Notes: generated by a model not told the origin, from the letters alone. DNA of 52,358 bases from Opitutaceae bacterium (GCA_947474995.1 CANJNJ010000015.1:1-52358), one strand, 5' to 3'. Positions 33,119-42,070 are shown, numbered from the stretch's first letter. Made by a program: numbers and translations.

Positions 33119-33733
33119 ATGGATCCCAAGCGCTGGCCAAATATCCTGAGCGCCACCCGCATCGCGCTGATGCCGGCGGTGCTCCTGATGGCGATGGCGG
33201 GGTCACGACCGTGGTTTGTGGCCATGCTGGCCATTTCGCTCCTGACGGATGCGGTCGACGGCTTTTTGGCGCGCCGGTTCAACGCGTTCACCGAGTTCGG
33301 GCGCAAACTCGACAGCGCCGCCGACTACCTGACGATGATCACGGGCATCGCAGGTATTGCGCTCCTCTGGCCGGACATCGTGCACCGCGAGTTGCCGTGG
33401 ATCTTCACTGGGCTCGTCGCCTTTTTCAGTGTCGTCGTCTACGGCTTTGTCCGTCTCGGCCGGGCGCCTTGTTATCATACGTGGGTGGCGAAGCTTGGAG
33501 CCATCGGCTGCGTGGCGTCGATGGGGCCGCTCCTCGCGGGGCATTCCGCGACGCCGTTTCACGTGGTGATGGTTTTGCAAATTCTCGGGGGCATTGAGGA
33601 GCTCGCCATCGCGCTGCTCTTACCGTCTCACGTCGGCGAAATGCCCAGCTTGTGGCATGCGGGGCGACAGCGGCGGGAGGATCTGGCGCGGTTGGAGCCG
33701 GTCCGAGGTCGCCGCGATCCCGCGCCAAAATAG
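33119..33733 (+). CDS. CDP-alcohol phosphatidyltransferase family protein
   Basis: This 204-residue membrane enzyme carries a complete CDP-alcohol transferase motif in TDAVDGFLARRFNAFTEFGR: DG-x2-AR-x8-G-x3-D-x3-D, ending in KLDSAADY. It would join a CDP-activated lipid or headgroup to an alcohol in phospholipid synthesis. About five hydrophobic spans are visible. PgsA-like phosphatidylglycerophosphate synthase is possible, but the acceptor cannot be read. The start gives MDPKRWPNILSATRIALMP, where the WPNxLxxxR opening is also family-typical. Confidence 0.88.
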   Translation: MDPKRWPNILSATRIALMPAVLLMAMAGSRPWFVAMLAISLLTDAVDGFLARRFNAFTEFGRKLDSAADYLTMITGIAGIALLWPDIVHRELPWIFTGLVAFFSVVVYGFVRLGRAPCYHTWVAKLGAIGCVASMGPLLAGHSATPFHVVMVLQILGGIEELAIALLLPSHVGEMPSLWHAGRQRREDLARLEPVRGRRDPAPK

Positions 33734-33849
33734 GGCGGATTTTCCGGCGACGCCCGCGCGCGACAATTGTTCTGGCCTCGGCTGGAGGGTTGGGGCACAG
33801 GGATGCGACGCGACGGGTTCGCCGTCGTTCCCCCTCCCTCTTCTTAGCC

Positions 33850-35034
33850 ATGGCAATCACGCGACGAGAATTACTGCGGTCCGCCGGCTTGGTCGCCGGC
33901 ACCACGATGCTGGGTGCCGAAGCCTCCAAAGTGGCTCAGTCTGGCCCCCTGGGGCCCAAGGCGATGTCCGGCGATCCCGTTGATATTCCGGACTACGAGC
34001 GGCTGGCACCGGCGCACATGTCGGAGATGGCCTGGGAGTTCATGAGCGGCGGGGCGGCGGATGAACTCTCCCTGCGCTGGAACCATGAGGCGTATGCCCG
34101 CCTTCGCCTCCGGCCACGCGTGCTGGTGGACGTTTCGAAGATCGACACGCGGGTGACGCTTTTTGGTCGCGAACACGCGTTTCCGATTCTGCTCGCGCCG
34201 ACGGCCTATCACAAACTCGTCCATCCCGAGGGCGAATTGGCGACCGCGCGGGGTGCCGGTGCCGCCGGCACCACCATGGTTGTCAGCACCACGGCGACCA
34301 CGAGCATTGAAGACATCGCGGCGGTCGCGACTCAGCCGCTGTGGTTTCAACTCTACGTCCAGCCGGACCGCGGTTTTACCCGCGAATTGGTCCAGCGGGC
34401 CGAGAAAGCCGGGTGCCAGGCGCTCGTGGTAACGGTGGACGCGCCCGTCCTCGGTCCGCGCTATCGGGAGATGCGCAGCAAGTTCACGCTTCCGGAGGGG
34501 ATGGAACGGGCGAATTTGCGCGGGCTCAAATCCGCCAAGGGCGCGCAGCGGGCATCGGAGGCGACGATTTTTAGCGCGGTGCAGGACCCCACGGTCGTCT
34601 GGAAAGATATCGAATGGCTGCGCTCGCTGACGAAAGTCCCCGTGCTCACCAAGGGTGTGCTCAACCCGGATGACGCCGCGCTGGCTGTGTCCGCGGGGGC
34701 GGCTGGCATCATCGTTTCCAACCACGGCGGGCGAAATCTCGACACCGTTCCCGCCACCATCGAGGCGCTGCCGGGCGTGGTGGAGAAAGTTGCCGGCCGG
34801 GTGCCGGTCCTGGTGGATGGCGGCATCCGGCGCGGCACGGATGTGCTGAAGGCCCTCGCCCTGGGTGCGACAGCCACGCTGATCGGGCGGCCCTATTTGT
34901 ACGGACTCGCGGTCGGTGGGGCCAGCGGCGTCACCCATGTCATCAATATCCTCCGTCGGGAGCTGCAAATGGCGATGGCCTCGTCCGGGCGTCCGACGCT
35001 CGCGTCCATCGATTCGTCGTTGATCTGGCGCTAG
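33850..35034 (+). CDS. FMN-dependent alpha-hydroxy acid dehydrogenase/oxidase
   Basis: This 394-residue enzyme oxidises an alpha-hydroxy acid such as L-lactate with FMN. Segments include APTAYHKLVHPEGE, the FMN/substrate region LVVTVDAPVLGPRYREMR, LTKGVLNPDDA, catalytic histidine in IVSNHGGRNLD, and the phosphate-binding VLVDGGIRRGTDVLKALALGA. The N-terminus ITRRELLRSAGLVAGTTML looks like a twin-arginine signal, unusual for this mostly cytoplasmic family. I start at MAITRREL; upstream frame continuation is Arg-rich and non-coding in character. Lactate oxidase, glycolate oxidase or mandelate dehydrogenase activity cannot be told apart here. Confidence 0.9.
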   Translation: MAITRRELLRSAGLVAGTTMLGAEASKVAQSGPLGPKAMSGDPVDIPDYERLAPAHMSEMAWEFMSGGAADELSLRWNHEAYARLRLRPRVLVDVSKIDTRVTLFGREHAFPILLAPTAYHKLVHPEGELATARGAGAAGTTMVVSTTATTSIEDIAAVATQPLWFQLYVQPDRGFTRELVQRAEKAGCQALVVTVDAPVLGPRYREMRSKFTLPEGMERANLRGLKSAKGAQRASEATIFSAVQDPTVVWKDIEWLRSLTKVPVLTKGVLNPDDAALAVSAGAAGIIVSNHGGRNLDTVPATIEALPGVVEKVAGRVPVLVDGGIRRGTDVLKALALGATATLIGRPYLYGLAVGGASGVTHVINILRRELQMAMASSGRPTLASIDSSLIWR

Positions 35035-35349
35035 CTGGCGTCGATTTAGGCGGCGCTGGGCGTAGGCTCCAGGCCCAAAAGCGACTACCGGAATTCCGGT
35101 AGTCACGGGGCTTTCCTTGGGCGAAGCATTCGGGATTAGTTGGCGGCGCCGGCGGATTCCTTCGTGGGCCTCAACCTTGGCCGATCCATCCACGTAACGA
35201 ACTGGTCGCCAAATCGGACCTGCCTCGCCGTGCCCGAGGAATCAACCTCATGACTTATTTTCAGTTGGCCGCCCAGGCCTTCTGGCCTGCTTGCCCTTGA
35301 TGTTTCAGGTTTCATCACACCCGGCCGGCGCCGGCTCCTTTTAACTGCC
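35035..35349. other. 315-base non-coding interval with a 22-base palindrome
   Basis: No gene is recognised. A perfect palindrome lies at 35083-35104, shortly after the oxidase stop. The remainder shows no repeat or promoter that I can support. Confidence 0.6.
35083..35104. repeat. 22-base perfect palindrome centred on GAATTC
   Basis: GACTACCGGAA is followed directly by its reverse complement TTCCGGTAGTC. It lies 48 bases after the oxidase stop codon. It could act as a transcript-end hairpin, but there is no loop and no T-run. Confidence 0.75.
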
Positions 35350-37148
35350 ATGGAACACTCCATCCATGCGGCGCGGGTGAGGGGCCCTGCATGTCGAGGA
35401 TAATGCTGCGGATTCTGAACTCCTGGGCGCATTGTTGGACGAGCCGTGGCTCGGCTGCCAAATCCGGCGCGTCCAGACTCGGGCCGAACGGTTGGCCGCG
35501 TTGAAAGGTGGACGCTTCGACCTCGTCATTTCGGATTTTTTCCTGCCGCAGCTCGGCGGTCTCTCCGCGCTCGCGCTGGCGCGTGAGCACGCGGCCAGCC
35601 TGCCTTTCATCTTTTTTCCGGGGCCCTGGGTGAAGAACGGGAGATCGCCGCCCTCAAGCAGGGCGCCAGCGATTATGTGATTAAGGATCGGTCCGCCCGG
35701 ATGGTGCCGGCGATCCGGATCACTTTGGCGCGCGTCGAGGAGCAGGAAAGCCGACGCGAGGCCGAGGAGCAGTTGCGGGAACACGCGTCCCTGCTCGACA
35801 AGGCGCGTGATCCCATTATCGCCACGGACCCTGGAATTCGCATTGTCTATTGGAACGCCAGTGCCGAGCGGCTCTATGGGTGGACGGCGGGCGAGGCCTT
35901 TGGTCGCAGGCTCGTTGACCTGAATCTCGGGTGCGATCGTCGGCTCTTCGACCAAGCGCATGCCCAGTTGCCCGCCACCGGCGAGTGGCTGGGGGAGTTT
36001 TCGGCTGCAAACCCAGGACGGGGACGTCCTCGAGGTCGAAAGCACTTGGAGCCTGGTGCTCGGACCGGAAGGTCGTCCGCGAACCATTCTCATGGGAGCC
36101 GACCTGCTCCGGCTCAGCGGGTGCGATGCCGATGGCCTGAGGATAATCGATAATATCGAAGCCGGCGCGCGCCGCGGCTCGGCTTTGGTCCGCCAGTTGG
36201 TCGCCTGCGCTCGCGGAGGTGAGGGCGAGCACACCGATCTGAAACTGGCAGAGGTGGTCGAAGAAGTCCGCAAGATACTCGCGCAGGATTTGGGGGCTGG
36301 GATCAAGCTGGAGATCTCCTGTGCGGCGCCGGCCCGTGCGATTCGCGCCGACGCCACCAGATCAAGCAGGTGCTGCTCAACCTTTGCCTCAAAAGCCGCG
36401 ATGGGATGCCCCAAGGCGGGCGGATCGGCATCAAGGTGGATAATGTGATGGTAGACGAGCCGATGTCCCGCTTGCACCCGGGAGCCCGACCGGGTCCTTA
36501 CGTCCGCCTGGCGGTGAGCGACAACGGGTCCGGCATCCGGCCCGCCTTGCTGAAGAAAATCTTCGATCCGTTTTTCACCACGAAGAATCCGGGTCGGGGC
36601 ACGGGCCTGGGGCGATCCACCGCCGCTGGCCTCGTCAAAAGCCACGGCGGATTCCTCAAAGTCGAAAGTGCGGTCGGCAAGGGCACCGAGTTTGATCTCT
36701 ATTGTCCCGCGCTGCTGCAGGCCTTGGGGTCGACCACGCGAACGGCCAGCCCGTTTGCCGGTCGGGGCAACGGCGAAAGCATTCTGGTGGTCGAAGGCGA
36801 TGCCTCGGTGCGGGACACCTTCCGTCTCTTGTTCGAAAAGGCCGGATATCACGTGCGGACGGTCGCCGGCGGACGTGAGGGTCTGGCTGAGTTTCGGCGA
36901 CGAGGCGGAGCGTTCGATTTCGTGATTGCCGAGTTGAAATTGTCGGACGTTTCGACGGGCGAACAGATCGCGGCGATGAGATCGATTCAGCCGCATCTCC
37001 CCATCCCGGCGATCAGCGGAGAGATGGCCCCGCCGGGGCTCGGCGCGATCCGCGCTTTGACCCCGCGGTGGAAGTCCTCGCCAAACCGATCCTCGCCGAG
37101 ACCGTTCTGGCCACCCTGAACCGTTTGCTCGCGACGAAAAAAATATAG
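35350..37148 (+). pseudogene. Broken hybrid histidine kinase (REC-PAS-HATPase-REC), multiple frameshifts
   Basis: The remains read, in shifting frames, as a receiver domain (ALHVEDNAADSELLGALL, then FDLVISDFFLPQLGGL), a PAS domain (IIATDPGIRIVYWNASAERLYGW), an ATPase domain (VRLAVSDNGSGIRPALLKKI, DPFFTTK, GRGTGLG) and a second receiver (GESILVVEGDASVRDTFRLL). Frame changes are needed near 35382, in the T-run at about 35609, near 35995, near 36355 and near 37055. The text runs from GRPRTILM straight into GADLLRLSG at 36086-36094, so the dimerisation helix with the phosphorylated His is missing. A response regulator gene follows. Sequencing error could explain some shifts but not the deletion. 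Confidence 0.8.
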
Positions 37149-37379
37149 AGCGTACGCCCCGAATTCCGGCACGGGGGCCGGTGGGGAAGCGAATCAGGAT
37201 GAAGGTCGCGGTTTGCGCAAGGGCGCCGGTGTCCGCGGGTAACCTGTATCGGCTCGCCATGAAATGTCATTGCCCCGGTGGGCACCATCCGTGATCTTGG
37301 CAACGGCGTTGGCCTCTCCTTCCAAGATTCGGGGGCTATGCAGCGCCCGTCGCAGCGTTTATTTTTCTCCCGACCAAGT

Positions 37380-38024
37380 ATGCCCAGCCTTCGCACGGTC
37401 CTCATCGAAGACGAGACCATGTTTCGCCAGCTGATCGTCTCGACGCTGGGCCGGGTGCCTGCTCTCGAGATTGTCGGCGCCTTTGGCCTTGGACGGCCGG
37501 GGCTCCAATGCTGCCTCCAGAAGAAACCGGATTTGCTCGTCGTCGATCTCGTGCTGCCTGACATCGACGGCTTGGAAATTGCCCGGCAGGTGCGCCGGGA
37601 GCTGCCGCAGATTAAAATTCTGGTGCTCACCGCTCATCCGAGCGAACGACTGCCGGCGGATCTACTTGAACTCGGCGTCAGCGGTTACGTCGACAAGACC
37701 GAGCCCATTGACTATGTTTTGAGCGCGGTCGACACCGTGCGGCGCGGCGGGATGTTTTTTGCGAGCCACGTGCAGGCCAAGAGCGGTCGTCCACTGCGGT
37801 CATTGCCCCCCCCGGTGGTGCTCAAGGTGCCTCTGACCAAGCGGGAGACTGAAATCGCGCGGATGGCTTCAGGCGGACTCATGTCCAAGGAAATTGCCCT
37901 CAAGTTGAACGTCAGTCTGCGCACCGTGGAAAAGCATCGCGAGAATCTCATGCAAAAGATCGGCGTGCATGAACTCGCGAGCCTGACGCGCTGGTGCATC
38001 CAGGCGGGGATCGTTGACCCTTGA
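37380..38024 (+). CDS. NarL/FixJ-type response regulator with LuxR HTH
   Basis: This 214-residue protein has an N-terminal receiver domain (VLIEDE at residues 7-12, phospho-acceptor Asp56 in LLVVDLVLPDIDGLEIA, conserved switch VLTAH and Lys in GYVDKTEP) and a C-terminal LuxR-type HTH (PLTKRETEIARMASGGLMSKEIALKLNVSLRTVEKH, in parts). It would bind DNA when phosphorylated. The ATG at MPSLRTVLIED is chosen over an upstream in-frame Met. The adjacent upstream kinase is a pseudogene, so this regulator may be orphaned or served by another kinase. Confidence 0.9.
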   Translation: MPSLRTVLIEDETMFRQLIVSTLGRVPALEIVGAFGLGRPGLQCCLQKKPDLLVVDLVLPDIDGLEIARQVRRELPQIKILVLTAHPSERLPADLLELGVSGYVDKTEPIDYVLSAVDTVRRGGMFFASHVQAKSGRPLRSLPPPVVLKVPLTKRETEIARMASGGLMSKEIALKLNVSLRTVEKHRENLMQKIGVHELASLTRWCIQAGIVDP

Positions 38025-38075
38025 GCGACGCGGCGGCCCGAGGGGACGCGAGGCTGCCGGAGTGGCCATACGCGT

Positions 38076-38093
38076 CGCCGGTCAGCGACCGGC
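38076..38093. repeat. Short hairpin, CGCCGGTC family (variant copy)
   Basis: CGCCGGTC-AGC-GACCGGC forms a 7-bp stem. It differs from the copies at 8098 and 10234 in the loop and lies between the convergent regulator and small-repeat genes. Confidence 0.65.
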
Positions 38094-38099
38094 ACTACC

Positions 38100-38360
38100 T
38101 TACCAGCGCTTCTTTGGGACGACGCGGCCCTTGGCGTTTTCGACGCCGATGCAACCCGGCGGAATGGCGACGAGCCGGCCATCGCTGCCTTCGAGGCTGC
38201 CAGCTCCGGCCGGAATTGCGATCATCCGTCCGTCCTTGCCCTGGGCTCCAACAAATCCCGCCGGAATCGTGACTGCATGGCCATCGCGTCCGACCAGTTT
38301 GGTCGTCGTCGTCGAAGTGCTGGCGGCGCGACCGTCCATTGTTGTTGGTTTGATGCTCAT
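38100..38360 (-). CDS. Small protein of 17-residue tandem repeats
   Basis: I do not recognise this 86-residue protein. Its C-terminal part is three consecutive 17-residue units: GRDGHAVTIPAGFVGAQ, GKDGRMIAIPAGAGSLE and GSDGRLVAIPPGCIGVE, followed by a partial fourth, NAKGRVVPKK. Consensus is G-x-D-G-[RH]-x-[VI]-[AT]-I-P-x-G. The N-terminus is Ser/Thr/Lys-rich without a signal peptide. The repeat preserved at protein level argues for a real gene. The ATG at MSIKPTTM is used; in-frame ATGs up to 38390 give a slightly longer form. A beta-solenoid or beta-hairpin repeat is plausible. Function is unknown. Confidence 0.7.
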   Translation of the reverse strand: MSIKPTTMDGRAASTSTTTTKLVGRDGHAVTIPAGFVGAQGKDGRMIAIPAGAGSLEGSDGRLVAIPPGCIGVENAKGRVVPKKRW

Positions 38361-38515
38361 TTTCGCTGGCTTTGAAGTTTTGTCGGGCATGCGGTCGGTT
38401 CGCGCGGTTACCGGAAAGATAACCATGGGCCTAAATGGGGGGCGTGCCAATGCCAATCAGGCATGGCCGGCGAGATGGGGCCTCCCCCAGTGCTCCGCGA
38501 AAAACGATGTCGGAA

Positions 38516-38800
38516 TCAGGTAACGGCCGCCGGAATCGGACGGTGGTAACGCAATTGCGACCGCTGCCACGCTTCGCGGGTTTCTTCTTCCAGCGCCGTT
38601 TCCGGTACTGGGAGCTCGTAGCTGATCTTACCTTCGATCACTTCGCGCAGAGCGATGTCCTCGGGGAGCAGTTTCTCGAGCGACTCGACCAGCGCGCGAT
38701 TGCCGCGCTTTAGCTGTTTCACGCGGGTGGAAACCACGTTTACGAGAATATTCGGATCATCGATGACCTTGAGTGCTTCCCGCAGGTAGTCGTCTCTCAT
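38516..38800 (-). CDS. rpoZ: RNA polymerase omega subunit
   Basis: This 94-residue protein reads MRDDYLREALKVIDDPNILV and then NVVSTRVKQLKRGNRALVES, the omega signature of an N-terminal helix region and the SxRxxQLxxG segment. It binds the beta-prime subunit and helps assembly of RNA polymerase. EDIALREVIEGKISYELP ends the conserved part. Length fits. A 252-base gap on its 5' side separates it from the divergent peptidase gene and likely holds both promoters. Confidence 0.86.
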   Translation of the reverse strand: MRDDYLREALKVIDDPNILVNVVSTRVKQLKRGNRALVESLEKLLPEDIALREVIEGKISYELPVPETALEEETREAWQRSQLRYHRPIPAAVT

Positions 38801-39052
38801 GTGGAGATGGGCCGCAGCCCGATTGACACCGCCACCATGGATCCTTGGGTCGTATGCATAAGTGTTCTCAAGCGAGCCGGTTATCTTGGAAACTGACTGT
38901 TCGAAACACGACGCATATCGCCGCGACGGGAGGACCGGGCGGCCAATTCATTCCCGGACCACGCGGTTAGGTTGATGTTAAATCCGGCCTTCGCCCGGAG
39001 ACGCGCCGGTGATTGACTCGCGGGACGCGCCTGCGACGCTCGGCGCGGGACG

Positions 39053-39808
39053 ATGAGCGAGGAACAACAGCAGGATTTATTCGGGCTTTTTTCACCGGTT
39101 TCCGGAGTGCACAAAGCTCCTCCGGCGCCGGCGAGCCTGGCGTCCGGTGGCGTCGTGTTCGAGCGCAGCCTCCGCGCCAGCCGCTATCGTCTCACGGTTC
39201 GGCGCGATGGCATGGCGGTGGCCACGATTCCCGCGCGCGGCTCGGAGCGCGAGGCATTGCGTTTTGTCGAGCAGCACCGCGATTGGCTCGAGCGCGCGCG
39301 CGAAAGATTATCGCGCCGGCCGCACGGCGCCGACGTTTGGACCGTGGGCACGCGGGTGCTTTGGCGGGGCGAGTTGACCGAGATTCGCGTCGCCGTGGCG
39401 GGTGAGCGCCCGCAGGTCTGTCTCGCGGCGGATGTTTTTCGCGTGCCCCGCCACGACGGCGATCTGAAGCCGACGCTGGAGGCGCATTTTGCGCGCCGGG
39501 CGCGCGTGGAGTTGCCCGCGCGCACGTGGGAGCTCGCCGCCATTACCAACGCGGCGGTGACGCAAGTGACGGTCCGAAACCAGCGCTCCCGCTGGGGTTC
39601 CTGCTCGGCGAATGGCACCATTTCGCTCAACTGGCGGCTCGTCCAGACGCCCGAGTCCGTACGCGACTACATCATTTACCACGAGCTGATGCATCTGCGG
39701 GAGATGAATCACTCGCACCGATTCTGGGCCCGCGTGGCGGAAGTATGTCCGGGTTGGGAGGACGCCGAGCGCTGGCTGAAGCGGAATGGCAGCCTGCTCG
39801 GCCTGTAG
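39053..39808 (+). CDS. YgjP-like metallopeptidase domain protein (DUF45)
   Basis: This 251-residue protein has a zinc motif HELMHLREMNHSHRFW, an HExxH followed by a third ligand His, and the preceding RNQRSRWGSCSANGTISLNWR is the DUF45/YgjP hallmark. The N-terminal region (ERSLRASRYRLTVRRDGM) is a typical beta domain. It is predicted to be a cytoplasmic metalloprotease; natural substrates are not known. The start chosen gives MSEEQQQDLFG. Confidence 0.9.
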   Translation: MSEEQQQDLFGLFSPVSGVHKAPPAPASLASGGVVFERSLRASRYRLTVRRDGMAVATIPARGSEREALRFVEQHRDWLERARERLSRRPHGADVWTVGTRVLWRGELTEIRVAVAGERPQVCLAADVFRVPRHDGDLKPTLEAHFARRARVELPARTWELAAITNAAVTQVTVRNQRSRWGSCSANGTISLNWRLVQTPESVRDYIIYHELMHLREMNHSHRFWARVAEVCPGWEDAERWLKRNGSLLGL

Positions 39809-39895
39809 CCCGGACTTTTCGCACCCTGCTTCCCTGCGCCGCCACCACGCGTCCTAAAATCTTGGCTGCGGCCGCAGCCGCCGGGAGCGTTCGGG

Positions 39896-40435
39896 CTACC
39901 GCCAGTCGATCAGTTCGACCTCAAAGATGAGCGTGGCTTTGCGGGGAATGCTCGGCGGCCGGCCCATTTCCCCGTACGCGAGCCAATAGGGGACAATCAG
40001 CGTGCGTTTCTCGCCCTTGTGCATGGAAAGAAACGCCTCGTCCCAGCCTTTGATCACGGCACCGGTCCCCACCCGGAAGACGAACGGCGCGCCGCGCTTG
40101 TAGGAACTATCAAACGGCGTGCCGTCGAGCAGGCGGCCGTCGTAATGGCAGATGACTTCGTCGCTGTGGCGCGGCGTCGCGTCGCCCGTGCCCTGCGCGC
40201 GCACGACATAACGCAGCCCCGATGGCAGCACATGCGCGGTGCCATACGTCTTGGCGATGAGCATCGCCTCGTCCCCGCTCAGCTGTGGCTTCTCGGCGTT
40301 GAGCGCCTCCCTCATCGCGCTGTTGATTGGGCGACCCGGGTCTTTGCGGGCCAAAATGCCTGAACGGGTGACGAGCGCGGCCGTGAGCAGGAACACGCCC
40401 AGTAAGACGAGATAGAACTTATTGCGCATGGCCAA
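39896..40435 (-). CDS. FKBP-type peptidyl-prolyl isomerase
   Basis: This 179-residue protein has an N-terminal hydrophobic anchor or signal (FYLVLLGVFLLTAALVTRS) and a C-terminal FKBP domain: DEVICHYDGRLLDGTPFDSS, PFVFRVGTGAVIKGWDEAF and KRTLIVPYWLAYGEMG, with PSIPRKATLIFEVELIDW at the end. It would catalyse proline cis-trans isomerisation in the periplasm. No transcription partner is evident; a pseudopilin lies upstream on the same strand, 54 bases away. Confidence 0.93.
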   Translation of the reverse strand: MAMRNKFYLVLLGVFLLTAALVTRSGILARKDPGRPINSAMREALNAEKPQLSGDEAMLIAKTYGTAHVLPSGLRYVVRAQGTGDATPRHSDEVICHYDGRLLDGTPFDSSYKRGAPFVFRVGTGAVIKGWDEAFLSMHKGEKRTLIVPYWLAYGEMGRPPSIPRKATLIFEVELIDWR

Positions 40436-40489
40436 CCTTCCGCCCGTTCCCGGGAAATTTGCAAACCTCCAAACGCGCCGCGATCACGC

Positions 40490-40837
40490 TCAGAACCCGT
40501 ACGTAATGGTGCGGGCACCCGAGATGCCACCGATCGTGATGGTAATGCCGGCGGTAAAGTCCACCGGGTAGGACTCGTTAGCCACGAGATTGATCGATTT
40601 CACGTAGTTCGTGGAGCCGACAATGTTGCTGTAGGCGACGAACCCGACCCCGTGCTCCATCATGTATTGATCGGCGGCGGCGGCGAGCTGCCGGGCATTG
40701 TTGAGGACGGCCTTGTCCTGCGAAGCGAGTCGGACCTTTTGGAATCCGGGAATCGCCAATCCGGCCAGCACGCCGATGATCACGACGACGATCATGATCT
40801 CGATCAGGGTAAAGCCATGGGCTGGGGCGGACTTCAT
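40490..40837 (-). CDS. Type IV pilin-like / type II secretion pseudopilin
   Basis: This 115-residue prepilin has a short leader, MKSAPAHG, and cleavage before FTLIEIMIVVVIIGVLAGLAIP. The mature part starts with Phe and has Glu5. AVLNNARQLAAAADQYMME follows, as in minor pseudopilins. The C-terminal beta region is short. It is the second orphan pseudopilin in the window; no assembly ATPase, platform protein or peptidase is nearby. It is likely part of a family of scattered verrucomicrobial pseudopilins. Confidence 0.9.
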   Translation of the reverse strand: MKSAPAHGFTLIEIMIVVVIIGVLAGLAIPGFQKVRLASQDKAVLNNARQLAAAADQYMMEHGVGFVAYSNIVGSTNYVKSINLVANESYPVDFTAGITITIGGISGARTITYGF

Positions 40838-40874
40838 TCGGGACTTCCCGGTTTGTTACATAATCTGGCAGTAA

Positions 40875-41629
40875 TTACCCGCCAATTTTCGGCCATTGAA
40901 TTACGGTGACTGCGTATGATGGCCGGGCCAGAAGCTCCAGGACCACGATGTCCATCGCATTGCCCTCGATGGTGCCTGCGCTGCCGTGCAGGGCGATCGC
41001 GAAGTCGGGTTTCGAAAATTTTTGGTAGAGGCCTTCCGCGCGCATGCCGCGCGCCCCGATGCCGCGCTCCTCGGCCGGCTGCCTGACGAGCACGGCCGTG
41101 CCAAACCACCGGTCTTTCAACCCGACCAGCATTCGCGCGGTGCCCGTTAACCCCGTCATGTGAACGTCGTGACCGCACGTCTGCATCGTGGCGACTTCCG
41201 GGCCGGCCAAATCTTTCACGCGCACCTTGCTGCGTAGGGTAAGCCGGTTTCCTTCGCCACGGGCAAGCCGTCGAGGTCGCTGCGAATCAGGAACGTGGGC
41301 CCCGGCCCGTTGCGCAGCACCGCCACTACGCCAAAGCCGCCAACTTATTCGGTGACTTCGAAGCCGGCGCGGTGCAGCTCACCCGCCACGACCCTGGCGG
41401 TGCGCTCCTCCATGAGGGAAAGATCCGGATGCGTCTGGAGAGCATGGTAGAGCGCGTCGAGCGAGGCGTAGTCGCGCCGATTTTTGGGCCACGAGCTTGC
41501 CGAAGGTCGGCGGAAGGGGCCGCGCTCCGCGACGGCACGATCGCAGCCAGGAGCAGAAGGGGGAGAAGCGTTCGGCAATGCCCAGGGAGAAAGAGAGGGC
41601 CGATGGCGCCGCGAGGTCGCGTTGTTCAT
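40875..41629 (-). pseudogene. Degraded M20-family amidohydrolase
   Basis: The upstream part reads SLDALYHALQTHPDLSLMEE and AGELHRAGFEVTE, then meets TAA at about 41345-41347. Translation beyond it continues VGGFGVVAVLRNGPGPTFLI and RSDLDGLPVAKETGLPYA, then needs a frameshift before KVRVKDLAGPEVATMQTCGH, the metal-binding motif of M20 amidohydrolases. RQPAEERGIGARGM follows; the rest of the family length (about 430) is lost. The signal-peptide end is also in the wrong frame. A stop, at least two shifts and a truncation make this a pseudogene. Confidence 0.82.
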
Positions 41630-41681
41630 TCTTAAGCCGCGCGGTGCGGGCGGCGGCGAGCGCGGCGTTCCGCCGCGCGCC

Positions 41682-42014
41682 TCAAGCGGGCAGGAACGAG
41701 CAAATGTATTCGCAGAGACCGGAGCCGACGACGATCGTGAAACCGCTGTTGCCCGGCACATCGAAGAACGTGCCGGCGGCGTAGGCGCGGGCGTCCTTCG
41801 CCCCGTCGAGAGTCACGAGGCACGTCCCGGCGATGATTTCCATCCGCTCCGGCGCACCCGTGTTGAAGTGGTAGGTGCCGGGGCGGATCAACCCGAGGGT
41901 TTTCTTGGTGTCGTCCTTGAATAGCACCGTGTGGCTGACGACATTGCCGTCGAAATAAACGTTGGCCTTGGCCACGACGGTGACTCCGACGAATTGGGCG
42001 GGAAGCGAGGACAT
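41682..42014 (-). CDS. ppnP: Pyrimidine/purine nucleoside phosphorylase (DUF1255, YaiE)
   Basis: This 110-residue cupin-fold protein matches PpnP, which splits nucleosides with phosphate to bases and ribose-1-phosphate. FVGVTVVAKANVYFDGNVVS, HTVLFKDDTKKTLGLIRPG and TYHFNTGAPERMEIIAG are diagnostic, with YICSFLPA at the end. The start is MSSLPAQF; a 33-codon upstream extension passes through the 25-base palindrome and is rejected. It is isolated between pseudogene remains and the LysM gene. Confidence 0.92.
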   Translation of the reverse strand: MSSLPAQFVGVTVVAKANVYFDGNVVSHTVLFKDDTKKTLGLIRPGTYHFNTGAPERMEIIAGTCLVTLDGAKDARAYAAGTFFDVPGNSGFTIVVGSGLCEYICSFLPA

Positions 42015-42070
42015 GATGCCCCGGGTTGATGGCGTTGCTCCCCGCCCGAAGCAAGCGCCACGTGGGGCGC

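Noticed and set aside
35341-37260. A 639-codon open frame on the minus strand over the broken kinase
   Set aside because: Its translation is Arg/Pro-rich without domains, while the plus strand shows receiver, PAS and ATPase motifs across frames. It is a GC-rich shadow that automated callers may mistake for a gene.
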